This document shows positions 1 to 9,725 of a DNA stretch of 64,000 bases, one piece after another (position 1 is the stretch's first letter; the number at the start of each line of letters is the position of its first letter). Source of the stretch: Nocardia inohanensis NBRC 100128 (GTDB taxonomy: Bacteria; Actinomycetota; Actinomycetes; Mycobacteriales; Mycobacteriaceae); the NCBI RefSeq assembly GCF_001612945.1, contig NZ_BDBK01000017.1, forward strand, positions 1-64,000. Direction: 5' to 3'. A program made the translations under genes and the position numbers. The notes below the pieces were generated by a model that was not told the origin of the DNA, searched no databases, and worked only from the letters and a program-made list of their open reading frames with translations.

Positions 1-8
1 CATTCGCG

Positions 9-36
9 AAACCCCCTGACTTCGGTCAGGGGGTTT
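9..36 (+). terminator. Rho-independent-type terminator hairpin at the window edge
   Basis: A perfect 12-bp stem (AAACCCCCTGAC at 9-20 pairing with 25-36) closes a stable TTCG tetraloop and is followed by CTGCGTTTT. It presumably ends a gene lying left of the window, and it could work on both strands because the stem has A/T ends on both sides. Confidence 0.8.
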
Positions 37-106
37 CTGCGTTTTCAAGGCAGCTCTGCGTAGTCCTACGCTGTTGCCGCGCAGCCGATCCCGCGAAGCT
101 CTTCCC

Positions 107-766
107 ATGAAGCAATACTGGGGGCTTTTCTGGGCCGGCGCGGTGATGGTGATAGCGGTTGTGGCTCTTACGGTTTGGGCGGATCTCGACACGCACACTG
201 TCGTCGCAGTCAGCCTCGGCCTCGTGGCCTTCTTCTGGCTCCTGGTCATCCTCACTGTCCCGTGGAATCTCTATTACGCCGCCCGGCAGGCCGCTCATCG
301 CATGAGTTCGGCTCAGCGCCAGGAGATCCCGGTCCCACCGACCAACACCGCCGAACTCTTCGCTCTCACCAAACGCCTCCTGGCCATGGCCGTCGGCTCC
401 CACATCATCTCGGCGCTGATCGCCGTCATCATCTCGATCGCCTTCGGCTACATCCTCGGCTACTACTTCGCCGCCTTCTTCCTGCTGAGCGTCGTATTCC
501 GCCCGGTGGCAGCGTATTTCGCCTACGTCCGCGCCCGCATCGCCGCGATCTCCTACGAGGCCGACTACCCGCCCGACACGGTCCTGGCTCTCCGCTCCGA
601 GGTCCAGGAGCTCGCCCATCGAATGGACGAACTGCAAGCCTCGGTCCGCACCTGGCAGTCCACCGCCGACTCCGCCCTGCTGGATCAGCGCGAGATAGTG
701 GCCGGTCTACGCGCCGTGGCGCGCCTGCTGCGCACCGGTTCGGATCCGGCGCCGGGCACTCACTAG
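107..766 (+). CDS. Hypothetical integral membrane protein
   Basis: This 219-residue protein is not recognised as a named family. It begins with two hydrophobic segments (about residues 5-24 and 33-52). A second pair of segments (about 93-140) is rich in Ile, Phe and Tyr. A soluble tail of roughly 75 residues follows, with heptad-like Leu/Met spacing (about 165-205) suggesting a short coiled coil. The ATG at 107 was chosen because the protein then starts directly with a membrane helix; an upstream TTG at 74 would add 11 residues. It ends 9 bp before nucS and could be co-transcribed with it. The function is unknown. Confidence 0.6.
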   Translation: MKQYWGLFWAGAVMVIAVVALTVWADLDTHTVVAVSLGLVAFFWLLVILTVPWNLYYAARQAAHRMSSAQRQEIPVPPTNTAELFALTKRLLAMAVGSHIISALIAVIISIAFGYILGYYFAAFFLLSVVFRPVAAYFAYVRARIAAISYEADYPPDTVLALRSEVQELAHRMDELQASVRTWQSTADSALLDQREIVAGLRAVARLLRTGSDPAPGTH

Positions 767-775
767 AGTGGACCG

Positions 776-1456
776 GTGCGCCTCGTGATTGCTCGTTGCC
801 AAGTCGACTACGTTGGCCGTCTCACCGCCCATCTGCCGATGGCCCGTCGCCTCATCATGGTGAAGGCCGACGGCTCGGTGCTCGTCCACTCCGACGGCGG
901 TTCGTACAAGCCGCTCAACTGGATGAGCCCGCCCTGCTGGCTGGAGGAGCGCGAAAGCGATTCGGAGACAGCGAAAGCCCTGTGGGTGGTGACCAACAAG
1001 GCCGGCGAGGAACTCCGCATCACCCTGGAGGAGATCGAGCACGACTCCTCGCACGAGTTCGGCATCGACCCCGGTCTCCAGAAGGACGGCGTCGAAGCCC
1101 ATCTCCAGGAGCTGCTGGCCGAGCACATCGAAACCCTCGGCGCGGGTTACACACTCATCCGCCGCGAGTACATGACCGCCATCGGACCGGTGGACATCCT
1201 CTGCCGCGACGCCGACGGCGCGACGGTCGCGGTCGAGATCAAGCGCCGCGGTGAGATCGACGGCGTCGAACAGCTCACCCGCTACCTGGAGCTCCTCAAC
1301 CGCGACCCCCTGCTCGCCCCGGTGGCCGGCGTCTTCGCCGCCCAGCAGATCAAGCCGCAGGCGAAGACTCTCGCCACCGATCGCGGCATCCGCTGCGTCA
1401 CCCTCGACTACGACGCGCTACGTGGCACCGAGAGCGACGTTTTCCGGCTGTTCTAA
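776..1456 (+). CDS. nucS: Mismatch-specific endonuclease NucS
   Basis: NucS (EndoMS) cuts both strands at mismatches and provides the MutS/MutL-independent mismatch repair of actinobacteria. The 226-residue length matches the family. The N-terminal half is the DNA-binding domain. The C-terminal half carries the RecB-like nuclease site, seen here as Asp140 in GPVDILC and Glu154-x-Lys156 in VAVEIKRR. The extreme C-terminus ends in Leu-Phe, the kind of tail reported to bind the sliding clamp in actinobacterial NucS. The start is GTG. The gene sits at the same place as Rv1321 in M. tuberculosis, at the head of the conserved block. Confidence 0.95.
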   Translation: MRLVIARCQVDYVGRLTAHLPMARRLIMVKADGSVLVHSDGGSYKPLNWMSPPCWLEERESDSETAKALWVVTNKAGEELRITLEEIEHDSSHEFGIDPGLQKDGVEAHLQELLAEHIETLGAGYTLIRREYMTAIGPVDILCRDADGATVAVEIKRRGEIDGVEQLTRYLELLNRDPLLAPVAGVFAAQQIKPQAKTLATDRGIRCVTLDYDALRGTESDVFRLF

Positions 1457-1466
1457 CCTCGATTAC

Positions 1467-1772
1467 ATGCCCCGCCGGAAACCTCGGCCCAATCCCGCCG
1501 CGGCGCGGTTCCAACAGGAGCCGCGCCCGATCTCCGATTCCTTCGGGCGGACGGAGGAGGGCCCCGACGGTGAGACCTATCAGGTCCGCAATATCGCCGG
1601 CTCCCGCGCGACCAAGACCTACCGCTGCCCGGGCTGCGATCACGAAATCATGCCCGGCGTACCCCATCTCGTAGCCTGGCCCGCCTACGGCGGCGAGGAC
1701 GACCGCCGCCACTGGCACACCGGTTGCTGGAACGGCCGCCGCACCCGCACCATCACCCGTAAGTGGTCATGA
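1467..1772 (+). CDS. Small Cys/His-containing protein, often annotated ATP/GTP-binding
   Basis: This is a 101-residue basic protein beginning MPRRKPRPNP. The N-terminal 35 residues look disordered. The C-terminal half holds a CPGCDH motif (CxxC), then His residues and a further Cys (HWHTGCW), which together could form one zinc site. Actinobacterial homologues are commonly labelled ATP/GTP-binding protein, but no P-loop is visible, so that label is not supported here. It follows nucS by 10 bp on the same strand and may share its transcript. The function is unknown. Confidence 0.7.
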   Translation: MPRRKPRPNPAAARFQQEPRPISDSFGRTEEGPDGETYQVRNIAGSRATKTYRCPGCDHEIMPGVPHLVAWPAYGGEDDRRHWHTGCWNGRRTRTITRKWS

Positions 1773-1852
1773 ACCGAAAGTAACTGTCCGGCTGGGCAAC
1801 TCGTCTGGATGCTGCGCGTAATGCGCCGATCCGGTGCGGCCGGAGACATAAG

Positions 1853-1884
1853 GAAGGCCGCCTCCTGGAAAGGAAGCGGCCTTC
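1853..1884 (-). terminator. Hairpin downstream of the DivIVA-like gene
   Basis: A 9-bp perfect stem (GAAGGCCGC at 1853-1861 with 1876-1884) lies 31 bp past the stop codon of the minus-strand DivIVA-like gene. It also lies between two converging genes. The U-tract is weak, so it is called only from stem strength and position. Confidence 0.55.
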
Positions 1885-1914
1885 GAACGGTGGGTGTCGC
1901 CCGGGCGGGTGGAA

Positions 1915-2886
1915 TTAGCTGGAGATGTCGGCGTTTTCGCGCTCTTCGTCGACGATCTCGTCGTCCCGAACATCGGAGATGGCCTTGCGGCCCTTGTTGG
2001 CCAGGGAGCGCTGTTCCGGTGCGCCGTCGAGCAGTTCGCTCTCGCGGTTGACGGCGGCGAGCATGGCCGGGACCGAGTCGAGCTGGCCGCGGATGCCGAG
2101 CAGCTGGGCCAGGACGCGGCCGCGCAGCACGCGCATCTCCTCGGCGAGCTCCTTGGCGTGCGCGATCTTGCGATCGGCGGTGTTGGTCGCCGAGGTGATG
2201 AGGCGGTTGGCCTCGTCGGTGGCGTCCTTGATGCGCTGGGCGGCCTCGGCGCGCGAGGTGGCCTCCAGCTCCTCCATGGCGCGGGTCAGCTTGGTGCGAC
2301 GCTCGGCCATGGTGACCTCGAAGTCCTGCTGCGTGGCCTTGCGCTTGGCCTCGGACTCCTTGGTGAGGCGGTCGGCCTCGGCATTGGCGGCTTCGACGAT
2401 CTTCGCGGACTCGGAACGCGCGTTGGCGAGGGTCTGCTCGAATTCGATCTCGAGCGCTTCGCGCTTTTCCTTGGTCTCGGAGAGGAGCGATTCGTACTTA
2501 CCCCGCATTTCGGTCGCCTGCTGTTCGGCGATCGAAATCATTTCGGCGGCCTCGGCCTGGGCCTGCGCGCGCACCTCGGAAGCCTCGTCGGAGGCCAGGC
2601 GCAGCATGCGCGAGATGCGATCGGACATGCCCTCGGCGGTGGTCGGCGGCACGGACAGCCGGTCGACTTCCTTACGGAGCTCGTCGATCTCGTCGCGGGC
2701 GTCCTCCAGCTGGGCCGCCAGGTTGCGGGCCTGGGCTGCGGCGGCATCGCGATCGGTCGCGGTGACCCTTAGCTCGGCATCGAAACGGTCGAAGTAGTTA
2801 CGCACCTCGTCACGGTCATAGCCCTTCCGCACAACGGTAAAGGGCAGTGCAACGAAGCGATTACGATCGGGCTCAGTGGACGACAT
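1915..2886 (-). CDS. DivIVA-domain coiled-coil protein
   Basis: This 323-residue protein opens with a DivIVA-like N-terminal motif (FTVVRKGYDRDEVRNYF, about residues 15-31). A nearly continuous coiled coil rich in Ala, Glu, Arg and Lys follows to about residue 280, and then an acidic tail. DivIVA-family proteins bind curved membrane and recruit cell-wall or polarity factors in actinobacteria. This one is not Wag31 itself: the context lacks the ftsZ/sep cluster and the coiled coil is unusually long. The ATG at 2886 was chosen; an in-frame TTG at 2895 would add three residues. The gene is monocistronic on the minus strand. Confidence 0.8.
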   Translation of the reverse strand: MSSTEPDRNRFVALPFTVVRKGYDRDEVRNYFDRFDAELRVTATDRDAAAAQARNLAAQLEDARDEIDELRKEVDRLSVPPTTAEGMSDRISRMLRLASDEASEVRAQAQAEAAEMISIAEQQATEMRGKYESLLSETKEKREALEIEFEQTLANARSESAKIVEAANAEADRLTKESEAKRKATQQDFEVTMAERRTKLTRAMEELEATSRAEAAQRIKDATDEANRLITSATNTADRKIAHAKELAEEMRVLRGRVLAQLLGIRGQLDSVPAMLAAVNRESELLDGAPEQRSLANKGRKAISDVRDDEIVDEERENADISS

Positions 2887-2972
2887 GCCCCACAAACTAC
2901 AGCCTGCCGACCACTGATGGTGACCCGACCGCGAATGTTGTTACAGCCTCTTTAGGGAGCTGAACTCCGGTA

Positions 2973-3443
2973 CTAGTGAGTAGTTTTCGCGGCCGGTTCG
3001 ACGAGTTCGACCAGCACACCACCAGCATCCTTGGGGTGGATGAAATTGATGCGGGAACCTGCGGTTCCGGCGCGCGGGGCGTCGTACAGCAAACGCAAGC
3101 CCCGTTCACGAAGTTGCTGCGAAACAGCCTCCACATCGGTGACCCGATAGGCCAGCTGTTGCAGGCCAGGCCCGTTTCGGTCGATGAACTTGGCGATCGT
3201 GGACTCATCGTTGAGCGGGGACAGCAACTGAAGCGCAACCGAACCGGCGGGAGCGCCCGCGACGGACAGCATGGCCTCGTGCACGCCCTGCGCCTCATTG
3301 ATCTCGCGATGCGTCTCGACCATGCCGAGATTGTCTCGGTACCAGGCCACCGCGGAATCGAGATCGGGCACCGCGATACCGACGTGATCGACAGCGGTGA
3401 CGTATTCCGTGGGGATGAATTCGGTGTTCTCGGTGTTGCTCAC
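2973..3443 (-). CDS. mce: Methylmalonyl-CoA epimerase
   Basis: The enzyme interconverts (2R)- and (2S)-methylmalonyl-CoA in propionyl-CoA metabolism. The 156-residue vicinal-oxygen-chelate protein shows paired beta-alpha-beta-beta-beta modules: VDHVGIAVPDL near residue 15 with the first metal His, VALQLLSP with the expected Gln, and GVLVELVEP with the Glu ligand. Where most epimerases have GLHHIA, this protein has GLQQLA, so the usual third metal His is Gln. The GTG at 3443 was chosen because it gives the family length. It is divergent from the thiolase gene, as are Rv1322A and Rv1323. Confidence 0.88.
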   Translation of the reverse strand: MSNTENTEFIPTEYVTAVDHVGIAVPDLDSAVAWYRDNLGMVETHREINEAQGVHEAMLSVAGAPAGSVALQLLSPLNDESTIAKFIDRNGPGLQQLAYRVTDVEAVSQQLRERGLRLLYDAPRAGTAGSRINFIHPKDAGGVLVELVEPAAKTTH

Positions 3444-3559
3444 ATCATCGACCGTAGCGCGCACCCTCGGAAGGTTGCGGACGTGCCGCACGTTACCTTT
3501 GAGTAAAGGCTCCGATGGTTGGCGGGGCCGACTCATCTGACGTAAGCGAGGCCCCCATC

Positions 3560-4741
3560 GTGACCACCACCTCCGTCATCGTCTCCGGTGCGCGTACCCC
3601 CGTCGGGCGACTGCTCGGTTCGCTCAAGGACTTCAGCGGCTCGGATCTCGGCGGCATCGCCATCAAGGGTGCGCTGGAGAAGGGCGGCGTCGCGCCCGAG
3701 CTGGTCGATTACGTGATCATGGGTCAGGTGCTGACCGCCGGCGCGGGGCAGATCCCGGCTCGGCAGGCGGCCGCGGCCGCGGGCATCTCCATGGATGTTC
3801 CGGCGCTCACCATCAACAAGGTGTGTTTGTCCGGTATCAACGCAATCGCCTTGGCGGATCAGCTGATTCGCGCCGGTGAGTACGAAGTCGTCGTCGCGGG
3901 TGGCATGGAGTCCATGACCAATGCCCCGCACCTGCTGGAGAAGTCCCGCGAGGGCTTCAAGTACGGCGACGTGACCCTGCGCGACCACATGGCCTACGAC
4001 GGCCTGCACGACATCTTCACCGATCAGGCGATGGGCTTGCTCACCGAGCAGCGCAACGACGCCGACGTGATCAGCCGCGCGGACCAGGACGCGTTCGCCG
4101 CCGCCTCGCATCAGAAGGCCGCCGCCGCGTGGAAGAACGGCGTCTTCACCGACGAGGTCGTGCCGGTCTCCATCCCGCAGCGCAAGGGTGACCCGATCCA
4201 GTTCGCCGAGGACGAGGGCATCCGTGCCGACACCACCGCCGAATCGCTCGGCAAGCTGCGCCCCGCCTTCCGCAAGGACGGCACCATCACCGCCGGCTCC
4301 GCCTCCCAGATCTCCGACGGCGCGGCCGCGGTCATCGTCATGAGCAAGGCCAAGGCCGAATCCCTCGGCCTGTCCTGGATCGCCGAGATCGGCGCCGCGG
4401 GCGTCGTCGCCGGCCCCGACTCCACCCTCCAGGACCAGCCCGCCAACGCGATCGCCAAAGCCTGTGCCAAGGAAGGCATTTCGCCCGCCGACCTCGACCT
4501 CGTCGAGATCAACGAAGCCTTCGCCGCGGTCGGCATCGCCTCCACCCGCAAGCTCGGCATCGACCCCGAGAAGGTCAACGTCAACGGCGGCGCCATCTCC
4601 ATCGGCCACCCCCTCGGCATGTCCGGCGCCCGCATCGTCCTGCACCTCGCCCTCGAACTGAAGCGCCGCGGCGGTGGCGTGGGCGCCGCCGCCCTCTGCG
4701 GCGGCGGCGGCCAGGGCGACGCCCTCATCGTCCGCGTCTAA
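3560..4741 (+). CDS. fadA4: Acetyl-CoA C-acetyltransferase (thiolase), FadA4-like
   Basis: Thiolase II condenses two acetyl-CoA or cleaves acetoacetyl-CoA, linking fatty-acid breakdown with acetyl units. The 393-residue protein has all the family signatures: the nucleophilic Cys in [10 protein letters not shown] (about residue 90), the NEAFAA loop, the GHPLGMSG His motif and the C-terminal catalytic Cys in CGGGGQGDA. The GTG at 3560 was preferred because the protein then starts with the conserved VIVSGARTP strand. An ATG at 3515 with a good AAAGG site upstream would add 15 residues and cannot be excluded. It corresponds to Rv1323 in the syntenic block. Confidence 0.92.
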   Translation: MTTTSVIVSGARTPVGRLLGSLKDFSGSDLGGIAIKGALEKGGVAPELVDYVIMGQVLTAGAGQIPARQAAAAAGISMDVPALTINKVCLSGINAIALADQLIRAGEYEVVVAGGMESMTNAPHLLEKSREGFKYGDVTLRDHMAYDGLHDIFTDQAMGLLTEQRNDADVISRADQDAFAAASHQKAAAAWKNGVFTDEVVPVSIPQRKGDPIQFAEDEGIRADTTAESLGKLRPAFRKDGTITAGSASQISDGAAAVIVMSKAKAESLGLSWIAEIGAAGVVAGPDSTLQDQPANAIAKACAKEGISPADLDLVEINEAFAAVGIASTRKLGIDPEKVNVNGGAISIGHPLGMSGARIVLHLALELKRRGGGVGAAALCGGGGQGDALIVRV

Positions 4742-4757
4742 CCCCCACCTTCAGCGA

Positions 4758-4781
4758 CCGCTGCGGCCAAGGCCGCAGCGG
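4758..4781 (+). terminator. Terminator-like hairpin after the thiolase gene
   Basis: GCGACCGCTGCGG and CCGCAGCGGTCGC flank a very short loop shortly after the stop codon, giving a stem of about ten base pairs or more. There is no strong T-run, so rho-independent function is inferred from position. Confidence 0.55.
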
Positions 4782-4801
4782 TCGCTGCGTTAAAGGGGAG
4801 C

Positions 4802-4816
4802 GGGGGCAAAGCCCCC
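4802..4816. repeat. Left copy of the GGGGGC-AAA-GCCCCC palindromic element
   Basis: GGGGGC (4802-4807) and GCCCCC (4811-4816) form a 6-bp stem around AAA. Read on the minus strand with its flank (CCGGACCCCC on the plus strand), it has the same order of blocks as the copies near 5000 and 7446. It is therefore the inverted partner of the copy at 4992-5013. Confidence 0.75.
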
Positions 4817-4826
4817 GGACCCCCTT

Positions 4827-4970
4827 GGGCTGACGCCCGACCCTGTCGGTGGGCTGGCGCCCGATGTCGTTGGTGGGCTGGCGCCCGATGTCGTTGGTGG
4901 GCTGGCGCCCGATGTCGTTGGTGGGCTGGCGCCCGGCGTCGTTCGTGGGCTGGCGCCCGGCGTCGTCGGT
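4827..4970 (+). repeat. 24-bp tandem repeat, six units
   Basis: Six head-to-tail 24-bp units begin at 4827, 4851, 4875, 4899, 4923 and 4947, followed by an 11-base partial unit at 4971. Units 2, 3 and 4 are identical; units 5 and 6 share a GGCGTCGT variant; unit 1 is the most diverged. The identical central units suggest recent slippage or unequal exchange. It lacks spacers and therefore is not CRISPR-like. Confidence 0.95.
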
Positions 4971-4991
4971 GGGCTGGCCGCATCCCACCTT

Positions 4992-5013
4992 GGGGGTTCG
5001 GGGGCTTGCCCCC
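4992..5013. repeat. Right copy of the GGGGGTTCGGGGGC palindromic element
   Basis: GGGGGTTC precedes a GGGGGC-TT-GCCCCC hairpin (5000-5013). The same block is seen at 7441-7460 and, inverted, at 4802-4824. Together with the left copy it brackets the 24-bp tandem array. Confidence 0.75.
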
Positions 5014-5087
5014 GAGGAACCTTCTTCTGCCCGCGTAAGCGGGCTGTGACGGGCTCCACTACGAGTCGTCGTAGCTATTCCGGCACA

Positions 5088-5465
5088 ATGGGGGCCGTGG
5101 AAATCTTCGATCTGAGCACTGTTGCCAAGCGGGTCCGGTTCTTCGGGATTGTGGAGGCTCCCTCGTGGGCGCTGCTACTGCTCGGGTCGGTGTTGAAGCG
5201 TGCTGACACCTTCGGGATCGCGGATGCGCCCATCAAGTGGCCGGTGATGGTGTTCGGGCTGCTGCACGGGATCGTGTTCGTGTTCTATGCGATCAGCGTG
5301 CTGCTGGCTTCGCGCGAGTTCGAGTGGCCGGGCAAGGTCACGTTGATCGGGTTGGCCTCCAGCGTGATTCCGTTCTCCTCGGTCTTCTTCGAGCGGTGGG
5401 CGATCAACTCCGGACATCTGGGTGAGCTGAGCCAAGCCGCGAACCCCGCCGCCGCGCGTTCGTGA
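5088..5465 (+). CDS. DUF3817 membrane protein
   Basis: This 125-residue protein has three hydrophobic segments (about residues 14-32, 45-75 and 85-105) and the DUF3817 pattern, including RFFGIVEAPSW near the N-terminus and a histidine in the second helix (GLLHGIVFV). The function of the family is not established. The ATG at 5088 was chosen over upstream starts that run into the repeat region. A second DUF3817 gene lies at 31288-31677, so the family occurs twice in this window. It precedes the thioredoxin-like gene by 13 bp and is probably co-transcribed with it. Confidence 0.8.
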   Translation: MGAVEIFDLSTVAKRVRFFGIVEAPSWALLLLGSVLKRADTFGIADAPIKWPVMVFGLLHGIVFVFYAISVLLASREFEWPGKVTLIGLASSVIPFSSVFFERWAINSGHLGELSQAANPAAARS

Positions 5466-5478
5466 CAGACTGGAGGGC

Positions 5479-6384
5479 GTGACTCGACCTGCACGCCGTC
5501 CTTCCGCCGCAGTTGCCGCCGCTATGTCGGGCGCGGTGGATTTGTCCGCTCTGAAGCAGCCCGCTGCCGCCGCCGCGGATGTCCCCGGAGGCCATGCCGT
5601 CACCGAGGCCAATTTCGAAGACCAGGTGCTGCGCCGTTCGGCACAGGTGCCCGTCGTGGTGGCCCTGTACTCGCAGCGCAGCCCCGGCAGCGTCGAACTG
5701 GTGCGCCTGCTGGAGAAGCTGGTCGCGAACAGCGGCGGCGACTGGGATCTGGCCACGGTCGAGGCCGAGGCGAACATGCGCATCGCGCAGGCCTTCCAGG
5801 TGCAGGGCATTCCGACCGTGGTGGCCGTCGCCGCGGGCCAGCCGTTGGCCGACTTCACCGGTAATCAGCCGGAGGAGCAGGTCACCCAGTGGCTGGCCGC
5901 CGTTGTGGACGCGGTGCGCGGCAAGCTCCCCGGTGTGGGTGCGGGCGGCGCGGAGGCCGAGCCCGAGGTGCCGGAGGATCCGCGTTTCGTGGCCGCCGAG
6001 GAAGCCTTGGAGCAGGGCGACTTCGACAGCGCCATCGCCATCTATCAGGACATCCTGAACGCCGAACCGAACAATGCCGACGCCAAGGCCGCGCTGCGCC
6101 AGGTGCAGTTCATCGCCCGCGTGCAGCAGGTGGACCCGGATGCGCTCGCCAAGGCCGACGCCGACCCGGCCGACCTGGATGCCGCGCTGGCCGCCGCCGA
6201 TCTCGAAATGTTCAACCAGCAGCCCGAAGCCTCCTTCGATCGCCTGATCGCGCAGGTCAAGCGCACCGCCGGGGATGACCGCACCCGGGTGCGCACGCAT
6301 CTGCTGGAGCTGTTCGAGCTCTTCGATCCGGCCGAGCCGATCGTGATGGCGGCGCGCCGCAAGCTCGCCGCCGCGCTGTACTGA
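5479..6384 (+). CDS. Thioredoxin-fold/TPR protein of the YbbN (CnoX) type
   Basis: This 301-residue protein matches Rv1324 in position and architecture. It has an Ala-rich N-terminus, a thioredoxin fold (about residues 40-155) and a C-terminal helical repeat region (about 170-300) resembling tetratricopeptides. YbbN/CnoX proteins act as co-chaperones that hold clients for GroEL/DnaK. The place of the redox CxxC is occupied by SQRSPGS, so there is no disulfide chemistry. The start is GTG. Confidence 0.85.
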   Translation: MTRPARRPSAAVAAAMSGAVDLSALKQPAAAAADVPGGHAVTEANFEDQVLRRSAQVPVVVALYSQRSPGSVELVRLLEKLVANSGGDWDLATVEAEANMRIAQAFQVQGIPTVVAVAAGQPLADFTGNQPEEQVTQWLAAVVDAVRGKLPGVGAGGAEAEPEVPEDPRFVAAEEALEQGDFDSAIAIYQDILNAEPNNADAKAALRQVQFIARVQQVDPDALAKADADPADLDAALAAADLEMFNQQPEASFDRLIAQVKRTAGDDRTRVRTHLLELFELFDPAEPIVMAARRKLAAALY

Positions 6385-6401
6385 CCCGCGCCGCAAGACA
6401 T

Positions 6402-6438
6402 CTCGTGGTCCCCTCCCGGTTCGGGAGGGAACCACGAG
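6402..6438 (+). terminator. Strong terminator hairpin after the YbbN-like gene
   Basis: CTCGTGGT pairs with ACCACGAG, and inside this CCCTCCC pairs with GGGAGGG around a GGTTC loop, leaving one mismatch. It starts 17 bases after the stop codon. The following TATTCCC is only weakly U-rich. Confidence 0.75.
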
Positions 6439-6515
6439 TATTCCCGGGCGCGCGGCGAAATCTCTCACAGGCGGTTCGGGAGGCAGATCGCGAGCCACGA
6501 AAATAGGCTCGTGCC

Positions 6516-7145
6516 ATGACGTCTCGCACCTACGAAGCTCTATTGGCCGACGGCCCCGCACTGGTCGCCTTGAACGCACGCGCGGTCCGCACCAGCATCG
6601 ACGTCGTGTCCGGGCTGACCACCGACGACCTGGACGCCCCCACCCCCTGCGCCGGCTGGGTGCTGCGGGATCTGCTGGAACACATGATCATTCAGCATCA
6701 CGGGTTCGCGGCGGCCGCCCGCGGTGGTGCGGAGGACCTGGCGTTCTGGAAGCCCCGCCCGCTCGGGCCGGATCCGATCGCCGAATACCGCGCCGCCGCC
6801 GAGCAAGTGCTCGCGGCCTTCGCCGAGGACGGCGTGCTGGAGCGCCGCTTCCCGTTGCCGGAGGTGCGCGATGGTGCGAAGCTGCCCGCCCCGCTGGCGA
6901 TCAGCTTCCATTTCGTGGATTACGTCGTCCACTCCTGGGACGTGGCAAAGACTTTGGGTACGACCGTGAGTTTCGATCCGGAGATCCTGGGGGCCGCGCT
7001 GCTGGTCGCCCGCGCCGTCCCGGGCGGCGATTCCCGGACCGCGCCGGGTGCCGCGTTCGCGCCGGAGGTGAAGACCGGCGACGACGCACCCGACCTGGAT
7101 CAGGTGGTGGCGGTGCTCGGCCGTACACCCGGCTGGCCGCACTGA
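6516..7145 (+). CDS. TIGR03086-family (DinB-like, mycothiol-dependent) protein
   Basis: This 209-residue protein has the N-terminal helical bundle of the mycothiol-dependent maleylpyruvate isomerase/DinB superfamily. It shows the PTPCAGWVLRDLLEHM segment (about residues 43-60), whose His is a metal ligand in relatives, HH at 64-65, and DYVVHSWD (about 133-140) supplying further ligands. TIGR03086 members are abundant in mycothiol-producing actinobacteria and mostly have no known substrate; a thiol transferase or isomerase role is inference. It stands alone between two hairpins. Confidence 0.8.
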   Translation: MTSRTYEALLADGPALVALNARAVRTSIDVVSGLTTDDLDAPTPCAGWVLRDLLEHMIIQHHGFAAAARGGAEDLAFWKPRPLGPDPIAEYRAAAEQVLAAFAEDGVLERRFPLPEVRDGAKLPAPLAISFHFVDYVVHSWDVAKTLGTTVSFDPEILGAALLVARAVPGGDSRTAPGAAFAPEVKTGDDAPDLDQVVAVLGRTPGWPH

Positions 7146-7150
7146 CCGGG

Positions 7151-7183
7151 CGGTTCCCCACCGATGGGGAGGGTGGGGAACCG
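7151..7183. terminator. Bidirectional hairpin between converging genes
   Basis: CGGTTCCCCACC (7151-7162) and GGTGGGGAACCG (7172-7183) form a perfect 12-bp stem with a 9-base loop. It lies between the converging TIGR03086 gene and the small secreted-protein gene, so it can serve both. Confidence 0.75.
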
Positions 7184-7190
7184 GGCTCGG

Positions 7191-7373
7191 CTACTTGGTG
7201 GTGCCGGAGCTCAGGGAGGGGAGCAGCTTGGCGATCTCGGTCACGATGGACGAGGAGCCGGTGCCGCTCGGATCCGGCTCACCAACCGCCACGACGGGCT
7301 CCAGCTTGACGGCGTCGGCCGAGGCCAGCCCCGCACCGGCGGTGACGAGCGCGAAAGTACCCAACTTCTTCAT
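7191..7373 (-). CDS. Small secreted peptide, 60 residues
   Basis: The predicted protein begins MKKLGTFALV, with a short Lys-containing n-region, a hydrophobic core and an ASADA site that fits signal peptidase I after about residue 20. The mature part would be about 40 residues, with a Pro/Gly/Ser-rich centre (GEPDPSGTGSSS) and an amphipathic LLPSL end. No known family was recognised. Support comes from the clean signal peptide, the terminator directly after the stop and third-position GC bias. Confidence 0.6.
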   Translation of the reverse strand: MKKLGTFALVTAGAGLASADAVKLEPVVAVGEPDPSGTGSSSIVTEIAKLLPSLSSGTTK

Positions 7374-7405
7374 GCGAATTTCATTCCTGTTCAAGAGAAT
7401 TGAGT

Positions 7406-7460
7406 GGAAGGGGTGACACCCCTTCCGGCCCCTTTGGCGGGGTTCGGGGGCATAGCCCCC
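7406..7460. repeat. GC-rich double palindrome, dispersed-element copy
   Basis: GGAAGGGGTG-A-CACCCCTTCC (7406-7426) is followed by GGGGTTC and the GGGGGC-ATA-GCCCCC hairpin (7446-7460). The second half is the same element as the copies that bracket the 24-bp array at 4802-5013. It occupies the gap between glgB and the small secreted-protein gene and may also end glgB transcripts. Confidence 0.7.
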
Positions 7461-7577
7461 TGAGTTGCGGCCGCGTCTCAGTCCTATCACGATCGGAAGC
7501 CCGACCGTTCGACATCGATTCTGTTGCCCACCGATCTGGGGGCGGCAAGTCGCGGGAATCGGACCGAATCTTGCAGA

Positions 7578-9721
<2,144 letters not shown>

Positions 9722-9725
<4 letters not shown>

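Larger units (their letters stand above)
4742..5087. other. 346-bp non-coding stretch with repeat structure
   Basis: No gene is supported here. The stretch begins with a hairpin-prone run just after the thiolase stop (GACCGCTGCGGCC and GGCCGCAGCGGTC at about 4758-4781, a likely terminator). It then contains a GGGGGC palindrome, a 24-bp tandem array, a second palindrome in opposite orientation and a short leader to the DUF3817 gene. Open frames across the tandem array exist in several phases only because 24 is a multiple of three. Confidence 0.8.

Noticed and set aside
4827-4981. Possible CRISPR array
   Set aside because: The 24-bp units are contiguous with no spacers, and no cas genes are present.
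4725-5059. Open reading frames with repeating Gly-Ala-Ser-Pro-Pro or Gly-Trp-Arg-Pro octapeptides across the tandem array
   Set aside because: They exist in several frames on both strands only because the 24-bp unit is a multiple of three. There is no ribosome site and the flanks are non-coding palindromes.
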